Of a DNA stretch of 64,000 bases, positions 20,437 to 31,083 are shown one piece after another. The number at the start of each line of letters is the position of its first letter. Within the stretch, counting starts at the first letter, position 1. Origin of the DNA: Bradyrhizobium diazoefficiens (GTDB lineage Bacteria > Pseudomonadota > Alphaproteobacteria > Rhizobiales > Xanthobacteraceae); assembly GCF_016616425.1 (NCBI RefSeq), contig NZ_CP067101.1:372001-436000 (forward strand), in the 5' to 3' direction. Made by a program: the position numbers and the translations under genes. The notes under the pieces were generated by a model that saw nothing but the letters and a program-made list of their open reading frames with translations, was not told the origin of the DNA and did no database searches.

Positions 20437-21024
20437 GGGAAGCGTCTCCTCATCGCAGGGCACGATCCGCGTCCGCGAAGACCGTCCCTGGAACCTCGGA
20501 TCATGACAGTTGCATGATTGCGCCAACCGGTCACCGCCGCAAGGGGCTCCTCGTTCAACCGGTCGAGCCGGGCGCCAATCGGGACACACGCAATGGTGGA
20601 ACTCTGTCGCGGCAAACCGTCACGGGATCGTTAGCAGGAATCATAGTCTCGCCGCTTTTCCGCCTAGCGACTGCCGCCCTGCATTGCGAAAAGACTCGAG
20701 TGCGTTGACCCGGTCCTTTCGGTTCCGGATTCCTCAGCCCCCAGCCCCCCGGGGTCGAACAGGATCGGGTCTGTACGCGCGACAAGGAGGGCCAACGCAA
20801 GTTGGTCCTTTTTTGTTTGTGTCGGGACGTTTCCCCGTCAGAACGAATCTCTCTCCACGACAACGCACACTCTCTCTCCTCATCCGAGGAGCGCGCGCTT
20901 GCGCGCATCTCGAAGGATGAAGGCCGAGCTGCATCAGCGCGGGTCTACATGGTTCGAGACGACGCTGACGCGCCCCCTCACCATGAGGAGTTGGAGCGGG
21001 CGCAGCGATGGAGAGAAATCCGAA
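20437..21024. other. 588-base non-coding region with an orphan terminator
   Basis: No convincing gene is seen between the DUF2794 and DUF1223 genes, both on the minus strand. It holds a clear plus-strand terminator at 20787-20814 with no plus-strand gene before it. A copy of the CATCCTTCGAGATG-type palindrome lies near 20878-20928 (TCATCCGAGGAGCGCGCGC to CGAAGGATGAAGG). A TTGACC box at 20706 could be a plus-strand -35. A small RNA between about 20740 and 20815 is the simplest reading. Confidence 0.5.
20787..20814 (+). terminator. orphan Rho-independent terminator
   Basis: GGAGGGCCAAC (from 20786) pairs with GTTGGTCCTT around a GCAA tetraloop at 20797-20800 and is followed by a run of six T at 20809-20814. 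The T-run exists only on the plus strand. There is no plus-strand open reading frame upstream for about 800 bases. Confidence 0.7.
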
Positions 21025-21801
21025 TCAGTGCAGCGACGTGTACGCCGCGCCCAGCATCGGACCGGGCCTGTCACGACTGCCGTCCTGGACATAGACCACC
21101 GCGCCATCGACGCCGTCGCGCGTGAGGTTCTCGATCGGCACCGTCCAGCTTTCCGGACGTCCGGTCCAGTCACCGACCTTGAGCAGGTTGCGCACCACGT
21201 TGTGATAGGTGACTTGCTGCCCGCGATTCTCGCCGCGGGTGATTGCGATCGGCACCGACTTGGCGATCGAGCAGATCCAGACCTCGCCATGCGAGACTGC
21301 CGGCTCCTTGCTCGCGGCTACCGACACGCTGATCTGCTTGCCCGCGAGCGACATCGTCACCGGCACGCTCATCACGCCGGCATCCTTGTTGGTCTTGCCG
21401 ATCGCCCTCTCGATGCCGACACGGTCGCTGCCGACGACATGCGTGGAGCCGTTGACCACAACCTGCGGGGTGTAGACCTCGCGGTCGCCGCGCATGCGCG
21501 AATAGGCGCGCTGCCGTGCAGAGAAACGCGAATCCGCCAGCGTGTCCTTCCAACCAAGATAGTCCCAATAATCAATCGGCATGCTCAACGCGATGATCGA
21601 GGGATCGCTGGAGAGATCGCCGATGATCTTGTCGGCGGGCGGGCAGGACGAGCAGCCTTGCGAGGTGAACAGTTCGACGACGGCGCGAGGATCGGCTGCG
21701 GCGGGACGGATGACGGCGACGATCGCACAGATGCCGAGAGCTCCCGACCAGAAGGCACCGGACCAACGTGAAACCAGATGAGAAGCCGTCATTGTCGTCA
21801 T
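21025..21801 (-). CDS. DUF1223 family secreted thioredoxin-like protein
   Basis: A 258-residue protein with an N-terminal signal segment (about residues 10-36, ending RPAAADP). It then shows the DUF1223 core: AVVELFTSQGCSSCPPADKI with a CxxC motif, ALSMPIDYWDYLGWKD, RQRAYSRMRGDREVYTPQVVVNG, and a C-terminal beta-rich domain. The fold is thioredoxin-like and the position of CSSC suggests a redox or metal role in the periplasm, which is unproven. The family is common in alphaproteobacteria. It lies downstream of acnA on the same strand but behind a strong inverted repeat. Confidence 0.9.
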   Translation of the reverse strand: MTTMTASHLVSRWSGAFWSGALGICAIVAVIRPAAADPRAVVELFTSQGCSSCPPADKIIGDLSSDPSIIALSMPIDYWDYLGWKDTLADSRFSARQRAYSRMRGDREVYTPQVVVNGSTHVVGSDRVGIERAIGKTNKDAGVMSVPVTMSLAGKQISVSVAASKEPAVSHGEVWICSIAKSVPIAITRGENRGQQVTYHNVVRNLLKVGDWTGRPESWTVPIENLTRDGVDGAVVYVQDGSRDRPGPMLGAAYTSLH

Positions 21802-21954
21802 GTCGAACGCCGCACACCATTGCTCGTGAGAAGGGGATCTTACCGCCGGATGGTCACCGTAGTCTTACGGGGCGCGGCACATTCGTCCTTCCGGGCAACC
21901 GGCCGGCAAGAGATCTCCCACCGGCTGCGCCCATCCGAAACGTGCCGCAAACGC

Positions 21955-21986
21955 ACGAAGGCGGCCTTGTGATAGGCCGCCTTCGT
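21955..21986 (-). terminator. strong inverted repeat downstream of acnA
   Basis: ACGAAGGCGGCC (21955-21966) and GGCCGCCTTCGT (21975-21986) form a perfect 12-bp stem with an 8-base loop, 48 bases after the acnA stop. The U-tract on the minus strand is poor, so it may work as an imperfect terminator or a 3'-end protecting stem. Confidence 0.55.
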
Positions 21987-22034
21987 CTAACCTTCTACTC
22001 ACTTCGCAGTGAGCCACCGTTCACAAATCCGCGC

Positions 22035-24755
<2,721 letters not shown>

Positions 24756-24778
24756 GTAGGAAATCCCAATCGTTAGTT

Positions 24779-24794
24779 ATACCCGGGAGGGTAT
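24779..24794. promoter_or_regulatory. ATACCC-GGGA-GGGTAT palindrome in the acnA leader
   Basis: Perfect 6-bp arms with a 4-base centre lie 24-39 bases before the acnA start codon. The position fits an operator or a short leader hairpin. No regulator can be named from sequence. Confidence 0.3.
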
Positions 24795-24994
24795 CTTGAC
24801 ACCGTCAGCGTATCAGGCTGGGGTCGCTTGCAGGGGCAGGTTGAGTTGCTGCATCAAGTAGTTCCGGGCTTATAGAAGCTTTCTAACCGCGCCGCCACAG
24901 CCACAATCGTGCCGCAGCAATCGCGAGCCAAAAATTCCCATGCGCTACCCCAAGTTTTCCTGAGGCCAGCTTGAACGGATCGAAACGAGGCGAG

Positions 24995-25597
24995 ATGCAG
25001 CTCTCCGGACAGGGAGTTACCTGCGTGCGGGGCGGCCGCGAAGTGTTTGCCGGGCTCGATTTCTCGGCTGTCCCCGGCGAGGCCGTCGCCGTCGTTGGCC
25101 GCAATGGATCGGGCAAGACCTCGCTGCTGCGGCTGATCGCGGGGCTGCTCGTTCCCGCGGGGGGCAAGATCGCGCTGGAGGGTGGCGATGCCGAACTGAC
25201 CCTGTCCGAGCAGTGCCACTATCTCGGCCATCGCGATGCCCTGAAGCCGGCCCTCAGCGTCGCCGAAAATCTGACATTCTGGGCCGATTTTCTCGGCGGA
25301 AAGCGTTTCGACGCGGCTGAGAGCCTCTCCACCGTCGGGCTCGACCATGCCGCCCAACTGCCCGCGGCTTTCCTGTCGGCCGGCCAGTGCCGCCGGCTCT
25401 CGCTGGCCCGCCTGTTGACCGTCCGCCGCCCGGTCTGGCTGCTGGACGAGCCGACCACGGCTCTGGACGTGGCCGGCCAGGACATGTTCGGTGGCCTGAT
25501 GCGCGAGCATCTGGCGCGTGGCGGCCTGATCATCGCCGCCACCCACGCCCCGCTCGGGATCGAATCGCGGGAGCTGCGGATCGGGGGAATGGTGTGA
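24995..25597 (+). CDS. ccmA: heme exporter ATP-binding protein CcmA
   Basis: A 200-residue ABC ATPase of system I cytochrome c maturation (CycV in older Bradyrhizobium japonicum naming). It releases heme-loaded CcmE from CcmC/D. Walker A GRNGSGKT is at residues 35-42, the signature is the CcmA-type LSAGQCRR, and Walker B is [12 protein letters not shown] with THAPLG after it. GAGG lies 4-5 bases before the ATG at 24995. An in-frame ATG at 24971 also has a GAGG 9 bases upstream, so 8 more residues are possible. It is first of ccmABCDG; ccmB follows after a 268-base gap filled by a repeat. Confidence 0.94.
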   Translation: MQLSGQGVTCVRGGREVFAGLDFSAVPGEAVAVVGRNGSGKTSLLRLIAGLLVPAGGKIALEGGDAELTLSEQCHYLGHRDALKPALSVAENLTFWADFLGGKRFDAAESLSTVGLDHAAQLPAAFLSAGQCRRLSLARLLTVRRPVWLLDEPTTALDVAGQDMFGGLMREHLARGGLIIAATHAPLGIESRELRIGGMV

Positions 25598-25634
25598 TGC
25601 GGCCTCACCCTCAGCTTTTCGAGCGCCTAGGCCT

Positions 25635-25817
25635 CGCTCCCTCCGTTCCCTCCCCCCTTGTGGGGGAGGGTCAGGGAGGGGGGCGCCACACGGTTCGCCC
25701 TCGCGGCTCTAGCGTTATGGAAGCGGCCGCTCTGTTGCTGCAGACGCACGCAAAACAAGCATCTTGCCCGGGGCTACCCCCCTCCCCCACCCTCCCCCAC
25801 AAGGGGGGAGGGAGCGC
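25635..25817. repeat. large inverted repeat inserted between ccmA and ccmB
   Basis: CGCTCCCTCCGTTCCCTCCCCCC-TTGTGGGGGAGGGTCAGGGAGG at 25635-25680 is mirrored by CCCCTCCCCCACCCTCCCCCACAAGGGGGGAGGGAGCG at 25779-25817. About 100 bases lie between the arms. The two outer ends match as reverse complements (CGCTCCCTCC / GGAGGGAGCG), so the whole unit is a compound palindrome like other dispersed repeats here. It enlarges the normally short ccmA-ccmB spacing. Confidence 0.8.
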
Positions 25818-25865
25818 AGCGTGCGCCTCGGCGGCGGCAGATTCGCATTTCGCGAGGAGCCCCCC

Positions 25866-26534
25866 ATGACCGCCCTGTCCGCCCTCATCCGCCGGGACAT
25901 CCGGATCGCGCTGCGCGTCGGCGGCGGGGCGCTGATCGGCGTGCTGTTCTTCCTGACCGTGGTGGTGCTGATGCCGTTCGCGGTCGGGCCGGATCTGGCG
26001 CTGCTGTCGCGGCTGGGGCCCGCCATTCTCTGGCTCGGCGCGCTGCTGGCGAGCCTGCTCACGCTCGACCGGCTGTTCATGGCCGACCATGAGGACGGCT
26101 CGCTCGACCTGATCACGATGAGCCGGACGCCGCTGGAACTCGCCTGCGCCGCCAAGGCGCTGGCGCATTGGCTGGCGGCGGGCCTGCCGCTGATCGTCGC
26201 AACCCCCGTGCTCGGCCTGCTGCTCAACCTCGACATGGTCGCGACCAGCGCGGTGGCGCTGACGCTGCTGGCAGGCACCCCGGCGCTGACCTTTACCGGC
26301 ATGATCGGCGCGGCGCTGGCGGTGACGCTGCACCGCGGCGGGCTGCTGATGGCGGTGCTGGTATTGCCGCTGTCGATCCCGGTGCTGATTTTCGGCGTGG
26401 CGGCCTCGCAGGCTGCGATCGTCGGCCCGATGTCGTTCGGTGCGCCGTTCTCGATCCTGTGTGCGCTGTCCCTGATCAGCCTCGTGGTCGGCCCCTTTGC
26501 AGCCGCAGCGAGCCTGCGGCATGGACTCGACTGA
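25866..26534 (+). CDS. ccmB: heme exporter permease CcmB
   Basis: A 222-residue integral membrane protein with six helices, starting MTALSALIRRDIRIALRVGGG, the typical CcmB opening. It works with CcmA as an ABC-type complex in release of holo-CcmE. Family marks include LFMADHEDGSLDLI and AKALAHWLAAGLPL in the first half. The start at 25866 lies after the repeat; the open frame continues upstream into the repeat but would add a Pro-rich tail foreign to the family. Confidence 0.94.
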   Translation: MTALSALIRRDIRIALRVGGGALIGVLFFLTVVVLMPFAVGPDLALLSRLGPAILWLGALLASLLTLDRLFMADHEDGSLDLITMSRTPLELACAAKALAHWLAAGLPLIVATPVLGLLLNLDMVATSAVALTLLAGTPALTFTGMIGAALAVTLHRGGLLMAVLVLPLSIPVLIFGVAASQAAIVGPMSFGAPFSILCALSLISLVVGPFAAAASLRHGLD

Positions 26535-26625
26535 GATGCGCTCGACCGACCTTGACTCCGATCAACTTTCGCTGCGGGCTTGCGTGCTGATTGCCTGAGC
26601 GGCCACCGATGATTATCAGGGTACC

Positions 26626-27417
26626 ATGACGCTGATCGACCTCGCCAACCCCACGCGGTTCCTCGCGCTGACAGCGCGGGTCTTGCCGTGGCTTGCGGCC
26701 GCGACCGCCCTCGTGCTTGCGATCGGGCTCTATCAGTCCGCGCTTGCGCCCGACGACTACCAGCAGGGCGCGACAGTGAAGATCATGTTCATCCACGTGC
26801 CCAATGCCTGGCTGTCGATGTTCGTCTGGGGCGTGATGAGCATCGCCTCGCTGGGCACGCTGGTGTGGCGGCATCCGTTGGCCGACGTCGCCGCCAAAGC
26901 CGCGGCGCCGATCGGCGCCGCCTTCACCTTCCTTGCGCTGCTCACGGGCTCGCTGTGGGGCCGCCCGATGTGGGGCACCTATTGGGAATGGGATGCGCGG
27001 CTGACCTCGGTGCTGATCCTCTTCCTGATGTATCTCGGCCTGATGGCGCTGTGGCGCGCGGTCGACGATCCCTCGCGCGCGGCACGCGCCGCCGCCGTGC
27101 TGACCCTGGTCGGCGCGATCAATCTGCCCATCATCAAGTTCTCGGTCGACTGGTGGAACACGCTGCACCAGCCGGCCTCGGTGATGCGCATGGGGGGATC
27201 GACCCTCGACAAGTCGTTCCTGATTCCGCTGCTGGTGATGGCGATCGCCTTCACGCTGCTGTTCGTCACGTTGCATATTGCGGCGATGCGCAACGAGATC
27301 TTGCGCCGTCGCGTCCGCTCCCTGCAAATGATGCAGGCGAGCCGCGTGGCGTTCTCGAGTGAGGCGAGCGCCGGTTCGCGCGGACAAAATGCGTCGGAAG
27401 AAGTTGGGGCCGCATGA
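26626..27417 (+). CDS. ccmC: heme-handling protein CcmC
   Basis: A 263-residue membrane protein (orf263/CycZ in B. japonicum literature as I recall) that loads heme onto CcmE. It has six helices, the tryptophan-rich WWD signature [18 protein letters not shown] at about residues 108-125, and flanking periplasmic His residues ([18 protein letters not shown]). It overlaps ccmD by 4 bases, so translation is coupled. Confidence 0.96.
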   Translation: MTLIDLANPTRFLALTARVLPWLAAATALVLAIGLYQSALAPDDYQQGATVKIMFIHVPNAWLSMFVWGVMSIASLGTLVWRHPLADVAAKAAAPIGAAFTFLALLTGSLWGRPMWGTYWEWDARLTSVLILFLMYLGLMALWRAVDDPSRAARAAAVLTLVGAINLPIIKFSVDWWNTLHQPASVMRMGGSTLDKSFLIPLLVMAIAFTLLFVTLHIAAMRNEILRRRVRSLQMMQASRVAFSSEASAGSRGQNASEEVGAA

Positions 27418-27599
27418 TCATGTCGCTTGGTCCCTATGCACCCTTCATCGTGACGTCCTATGCCGCAGTGGCCCTCGTGGTTGCGATCCTGATCGGCTGG
27501 ATCGCGCTCGACTATCGCAACCAGACCCAGCGCCTGCGCGACCTCGAGCGCAGCGGCATCACCCGCCGCTCCGGCCGTAGCGCCGTGGATCGGCCATGA
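27414..27599 (+). CDS. ccmD: CcmD, small subunit of the heme export complex
   Basis: A 61-residue protein with one membrane helix (about residues 11-32, [19 protein letters not shown]) followed by a charged segment [18 protein letters not shown]. This is the standard CcmD plan. It starts inside the ccmC stop region (ATGA). CcmD holds CcmABC and CcmE together for heme release. Confidence 0.92.
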   Translation: MIMSLGPYAPFIVTSYAAVALVVAILIGWIALDYRNQTQRLRDLERSGITRRSGRSAVDRP

Positions 27600-27609
27600 G
27601 GCATCAATC

Positions 27610-28203
27610 ATGAGCGATCAATCCACCTCCGCAACGCCGCAGCGCCGCAGCTTCCTGATGGTGCTGCCGCTGATCGCCTTCATCGGACTTGCGCTCCTGT
27701 TCTGGTTCCGGCTCGGCAGCGGCGATCCTTCGCGGATTCCCTCCGCGCTGATCGGTCGTCCTGCGCCACAGACCGCGCTGCCGCCGCTCGAGGGATTGCA
27801 GATCGATAACGCGCAGGTGCCCGGCATCGACCCCGCTGCGTTCAAGGGCAAGGTCAGCCTCGTCAACGTCTGGGCGTCCTGGTGCGTGCCGTGCCACGAT
27901 GAGGCGCCGCTTCTGACCGAATTCGCCAAGGACAAGCGCTTCCAGCTCGTCGGCATCAATTACAAGGACGCGGCCGACAATGCACGGCGCTTCCTGGGGC
28001 GCTACGGCAACCCGTTCGGCCGCGTCGGCGTCGATGCCAACGGCCGCGCCTCGATCGAATGGGGCGTCTACGGCGTGCCCGAAACCTTCGTCGTCGGCCG
28101 CGAAGGCACGATTCTCTACAAGCTGGTCGGCCCGATCACTGCCGACAATCTGCGCACCGTGTTGTTGCCGCAGATGGAGAAGGCGTTGAAGGCGGGGAGC
28201 TGA
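27610..28203 (+). CDS. ccmG: thiol:disulfide oxidoreductase CcmG (DsbE)
   Basis: A 197-residue membrane-anchored periplasmic thioredoxin-like protein (CycY in B. japonicum). The anchor helix is at about residues 17-36. The active site WASWCVPCHDEAP is near residue 92, and the family loop GVYGVPETFVV contains the cis-Pro. It keeps the CXXCH cysteines of apocytochrome c reduced before heme attachment. It closes the ccm operon, 10 bases after ccmD. Confidence 0.95.
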   Translation: MSDQSTSATPQRRSFLMVLPLIAFIGLALLFWFRLGSGDPSRIPSALIGRPAPQTALPPLEGLQIDNAQVPGIDPAAFKGKVSLVNVWASWCVPCHDEAPLLTEFAKDKRFQLVGINYKDAADNARRFLGRYGNPFGRVGVDANGRASIEWGVYGVPETFVVGREGTILYKLVGPITADNLRTVLLPQMEKALKAGS

Positions 28204-28212
28204 GTGCCGCTC

Positions 28213-28354
28213 TGGTGCCCCGGACGCAGCGCAGCGCTTCTTCAGCGGTGCGCTGCAGAGCCGGGGCCCATCTCACCACGACGTCACTTCTGGAGAGAGA
28301 CTGGGTCCCGGCTCTGCGCAGCAGCGCAAGAGCGCTGCAGCGCGTCCGGGACAC
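28213..28354. repeat. palindromic intergenic element (family D, full length)
   Basis: It begins GTGCCCCGGACGCAGCGCAGCGC and ends CGCTGCAGCGCGTCCGGGACAC, with both arms present, right after ccmG. A half-length copy with the same left arm lies at 47534-47590. It may also serve to end ccm transcription against the converging yciB gene. Confidence 0.8.
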
Positions 28355-28361
28355 GAGACCG

Positions 28362-28964
28362 TCACCCCTTGCTCACATCCCCCGCCTCGGCCTCGCTCGC
28401 TTCCAGCGACACCGGATCGAGATGGTAGCGCTTGATCAGCGGCATCTGGGCTACGGCGAAGATCATGGTCAGCGGAAAGACGCCAAAGACCTTGAAGCTC
28501 ACCCAGAAATCCGTGCTCTGGGTGCGCCAGATGATCTCGTTCAGCACCGCCAGGCCGGCGAAGAACAGCGCCCAGCGCAAGGTGAGGATGCGCCAGCCCT
28601 GCGGCGTGAGGTTGAACACCTGATCGAACAGAATCGCGAGGAAGGAACGGCCAAACAATAGCCCGCCGCCGAGAATCGCGGCGAACAGGCCATAGATGAT
28701 GGTCGCCTTGACCTTGATGAAGGTCTCGTCGTGCAGCACCAGGGTCAGCGTGCCGAACACCAGCACGATCACGCCCGTCACGATCGCCATGATCGGCACG
28801 TGGCGTGTCACCACATAGGACGCGATCATCGCCGCCACGATCGCGACCATGAACGCGCCGGTCGCGGCGAAGAGGTGGAATTTCGCATTCACCACGAAGA
28901 ACACCATTAGCGGGCCAAGCTCGGTCGCCAGCTTGAACAGCGGATGCGGCTGGGTCTTGTCCAT
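28362..28964 (-). CDS. yciB: inner-membrane septation protein A family (YciB)
   Basis: A 200-residue protein with about five helices, opening [23 protein letters not shown], a segment characteristic of YciB/IspZ, and containing [17 protein letters not shown] and [20 protein letters not shown]. YciB is needed for normal septation in Shigella and interacts with elongation and division proteins in E. coli. An upstream in-frame ATG at 28985 exists, but GGAG is then missing. The gene follows ftsY on the minus strand, the normal alphaproteobacterial order. Confidence 0.93.
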   Translation of the reverse strand: MDKTQPHPLFKLATELGPLMVFFVVNAKFHLFAATGAFMVAIVAAMIASYVVTRHVPIMAIVTGVIVLVFGTLTLVLHDETFIKVKATIIYGLFAAILGGGLLFGRSFLAILFDQVFNLTPQGWRILTLRWALFFAGLAVLNEIIWRTQSTDFWVSFKVFGVFPLTMIFAVAQMPLIKRYHLDPVSLEASEAEAGDVSKG

Positions 28965-28981
28965 TCTCTCTTTCGTCTCTC

Positions 28982-29084
28982 CCATCCTTCGAGATAACCG
29001 CTTCGCGGTCTCCTCAGGATGGGGACCTCATGTATGGCACGACTTCATCCGGAGGAGCTGCGCAAGCGGCGTCTCGAAGGATGA
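28982..29084. repeat. palindromic intergenic element (family G)
   Basis: CCATCCTTCGAGATAACCGCTTCGCGGTCTCCTCAGGATG at the left is mirrored by CATCCGGAGGAGCTGCGCAAGCGGCGTCTCGAAGGATGAC at the right. It separates ftsY from yciB. Related copies are at 32352-32484 and around 20878-20928. Confidence 0.8.
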
Positions 29085-29086
29085 CG

Positions 29087-30031
29087 CTACTCGATTCCGG
29101 CGATGGCGCGGGCGAAATCGCGCGCGGTGAACGGCGCGAGATCGTCGACGCCTTCGCCGACGCCGATGAAATGCACCGGCAGTTTGAATTTCTCCGCGAG
29201 CGCCACCAAGATGCCGCCGCGCGCAGTGCCGTCGAGCTTCGTCATCACGAGGCCGGTGACGCCGGCGGTGCGATGGAAGGCCTCGACCTGGGACAGCGCG
29301 TTCTGGCCGACGGTGGCGTCCAGCACCAGCAGCACGGCATGGGGCGCCGTGGCATCCACCTTGCGGATGACGCGCACGATCTTTTCGAGCTCGTTCATCA
29401 GCTCGGCCTTGTTCTGCAGGCGCCCGGCGGTGTCGATCAGGAGCACGTCGACGCTCTGCTCCTTCGCCGCGGTCAGCGCATTGAAGGCGAGGCTCGCCGA
29501 ATCCGAACCCTGCGCGCCTGCGATGACGGGCGTTTTGGTGCGCTCGCCCCAGACCTTGAGCTGCTCGATCGCCGCCGCCCGAAACGTGTCGCCGGCGGCC
29601 AGCATCACCTTGCGGCCTTCGGATGCGAATTTTTGCGAGAGCTTGCCGATGGTGGTGGTCTTGCCGGAGCCATTGACCCCGACCACCAGGATCACGAACG
29701 GCTTCTTGGCGGCATCGATCTCGAGCGGCCTCGCCACCGGCGCCAGCACCTTCTCGACCTCGGTGGCAACGACGTCCTTGACCTCGTCGGCCGAGATCGC
29801 CTTGTCATAGCGTCCCGTGCCGACGGCCTCGGCGATCCGCACCGCAACCTGGGTGCCGAGGTCGGCGCGCAGCAGCACGTCCTCGATGTCGTCGAGCATG
29901 GCGCGGTCGAGCTTGCGCTTGATGACGAGGTCGGCGACCGCGGTCCCGAGCGAGGACGAGGTGCGCTTCAGCCCGTTGGACAGGCGACGCCACCAGCTCA
30001 GCTTGGGGGGATCTGACGTGGTATCGTTCAT
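29087..30031 (-). CDS. ftsY: signal recognition particle receptor FtsY
   Basis: The 314-residue SRP receptor GTPase, which docks ribosome-SRP complexes at the membrane. The N domain precedes G1 GVNGSGKTT (about 118-126). Further motifs are the SRP-GTPase insertion box with DTFRAAAIEQLKVW, G3 LIDTAGRLQNK, and G4 MTKLDGTARGG. The acidic A domain of E. coli FtsY is missing; the protein starts with a short basic region (PPKLSWWRRLSNGLKRTSSSLG), as is usual in alphaproteobacteria. Its partner ffh is 8 kb away in this window. Confidence 0.96.
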   Translation of the reverse strand: MNDTTSDPPKLSWWRRLSNGLKRTSSSLGTAVADLVIKRKLDRAMLDDIEDVLLRADLGTQVAVRIAEAVGTGRYDKAISADEVKDVVATEVEKVLAPVARPLEIDAAKKPFVILVVGVNGSGKTTTIGKLSQKFASEGRKVMLAAGDTFRAAAIEQLKVWGERTKTPVIAGAQGSDSASLAFNALTAAKEQSVDVLLIDTAGRLQNKAELMNELEKIVRVIRKVDATAPHAVLLVLDATVGQNALSQVEAFHRTAGVTGLVMTKLDGTARGGILVALAEKFKLPVHFIGVGEGVDDLAPFTARDFARAIAGIE

Positions 30032-30085
30032 GGTGGGGGTGTGTTAGCCGTTCCCGCCCCTAAACGAAAGTCTTGACCGAAGGCC

Positions 30086-30793
30086 TTGCAATTGCTCGAT
30101 GTTCCCGAATTGACCGCCGATGAAATCCTGGCCCGCGTGCTTCATCGCGACGGCTTGATGCTGATCATCGACAAGCCGGCCGGCCTTCCCGTGCACCGCG
30201 GCCCCAAGGGCGGGGCCAATCTGGAAGACTCCTTCGACGCGCTGCGATTCGGTCTGCCGCGACCGCCGGTGCTGGCCCACCGGCTGGACAAGGACACTTC
30301 CGGTTGCCTCGTGCTCGGCCGCCATCGCAAGGCGACCGCCTCGCTCGGCCTTCTGTTCAAGCACGGCAAGATCGGCAAGACCTACTGGACCGTGGTCGAG
30401 GGCGGACCTGCGGAAGACGAAGGCACCATCGACATGCCGCTTGGCCGGCTCAATGCCGAGCGTGGCTGGTGGCAGAAGCCCGATCCCGAGGGCCAAAAGG
30501 CGGTCACCAACTGGAAAGTGATGGGCCGGGGTAACGGCCTGACCTGGCTCGCCATGGAACCGGTGACCGGGCGGACCCACCAATTGCGGGTGCATGCGGC
30601 CGCGAGCGGCTGGCCGATCTTCGGCGATAACATTTACGGCAACGGCCCGCGCTTCGGCGAGCCGCGGCTGCACCTGCATTCCCGCGAGATCGTGGTGCCG
30701 ATCTCCCGGAACAAGGAGCCGATCCGCGTCGTGGCGCCGGCCCCACCCCACATGCAGGAGCGGCTTCGCGCCTGCGGGTGGAACGGGGAATAG
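30086..30793 (+). CDS. RluA-family RNA pseudouridine synthase
   Basis: A single-domain pseudouridine synthase of about 235 residues without an S4 domain. The catalytic Asp is in AHRLDKDTSGCLVLGR, and other motifs are LIIDKPAGLPVH near the start and VTGRTHQLRVHAA near the end. It modifies uridine in rRNA or tRNA; the target cannot be told (RluA/TruC-like length). There is no ATG: the frame opens with TTG codons at 30086 and 30092, and GAAGG lies 8 bases before the second. It stands divergent from ftsY. Confidence 0.9.
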   Translation: MQLLDVPELTADEILARVLHRDGLMLIIDKPAGLPVHRGPKGGANLEDSFDALRFGLPRPPVLAHRLDKDTSGCLVLGRHRKATASLGLLFKHGKIGKTYWTVVEGGPAEDEGTIDMPLGRLNAERGWWQKPDPEGQKAVTNWKVMGRGNGLTWLAMEPVTGRTHQLRVHAAASGWPIFGDNIYGNGPRFGEPRLHLHSREIVVPISRNKEPIRVVAPAPPHMQERLRACGWNGE

Positions 30794-30803
30794 CGGTGCG
30801 GTT

Positions 30804-30951
30804 CACCTCTCCCGCTTGCGGGAGAGGTCGGTGCGTCCCGGGCGATGCGAAGCATCGTCCCGCGCGCCGGGTGAGGGTTCTTTCCTCTGGGGGAGTATCC
30901 CGTTGCGGAGACACCCTCTCCCCATCCCTCTCCCGCAAGCGGGAGAGGGAG
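30804..30951. repeat. 148-bp palindromic element (family A), copy 1
   Basis: The element starts CACCTCTCCCGCTTGCGGGAG and ends CTCCCGCAAGCGGGAGAGGGAG. The middle reads CGATGCGAAGCATCGTCCCGCG. Copy 2 at 45791-45939 is the reverse complement with only scattered differences. Each end is itself a perfect small hairpin (CTCCCGC-TT-GCGGGAG), so the unit can fold as nested stems. Confidence 0.9.
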
Positions 30952-31083
30952 CGCACCTGTGTTTTGGCAGCGAACCTTTCACGCGCCTCCCGCCCATGGT
31001 TTACGAAACGTTCAGTGCTCGCCGCTAATGATGACGGTTGCTTAGAACAAGCTTCTGTAACCGCTCAGGACGAGCAAGGCGTG

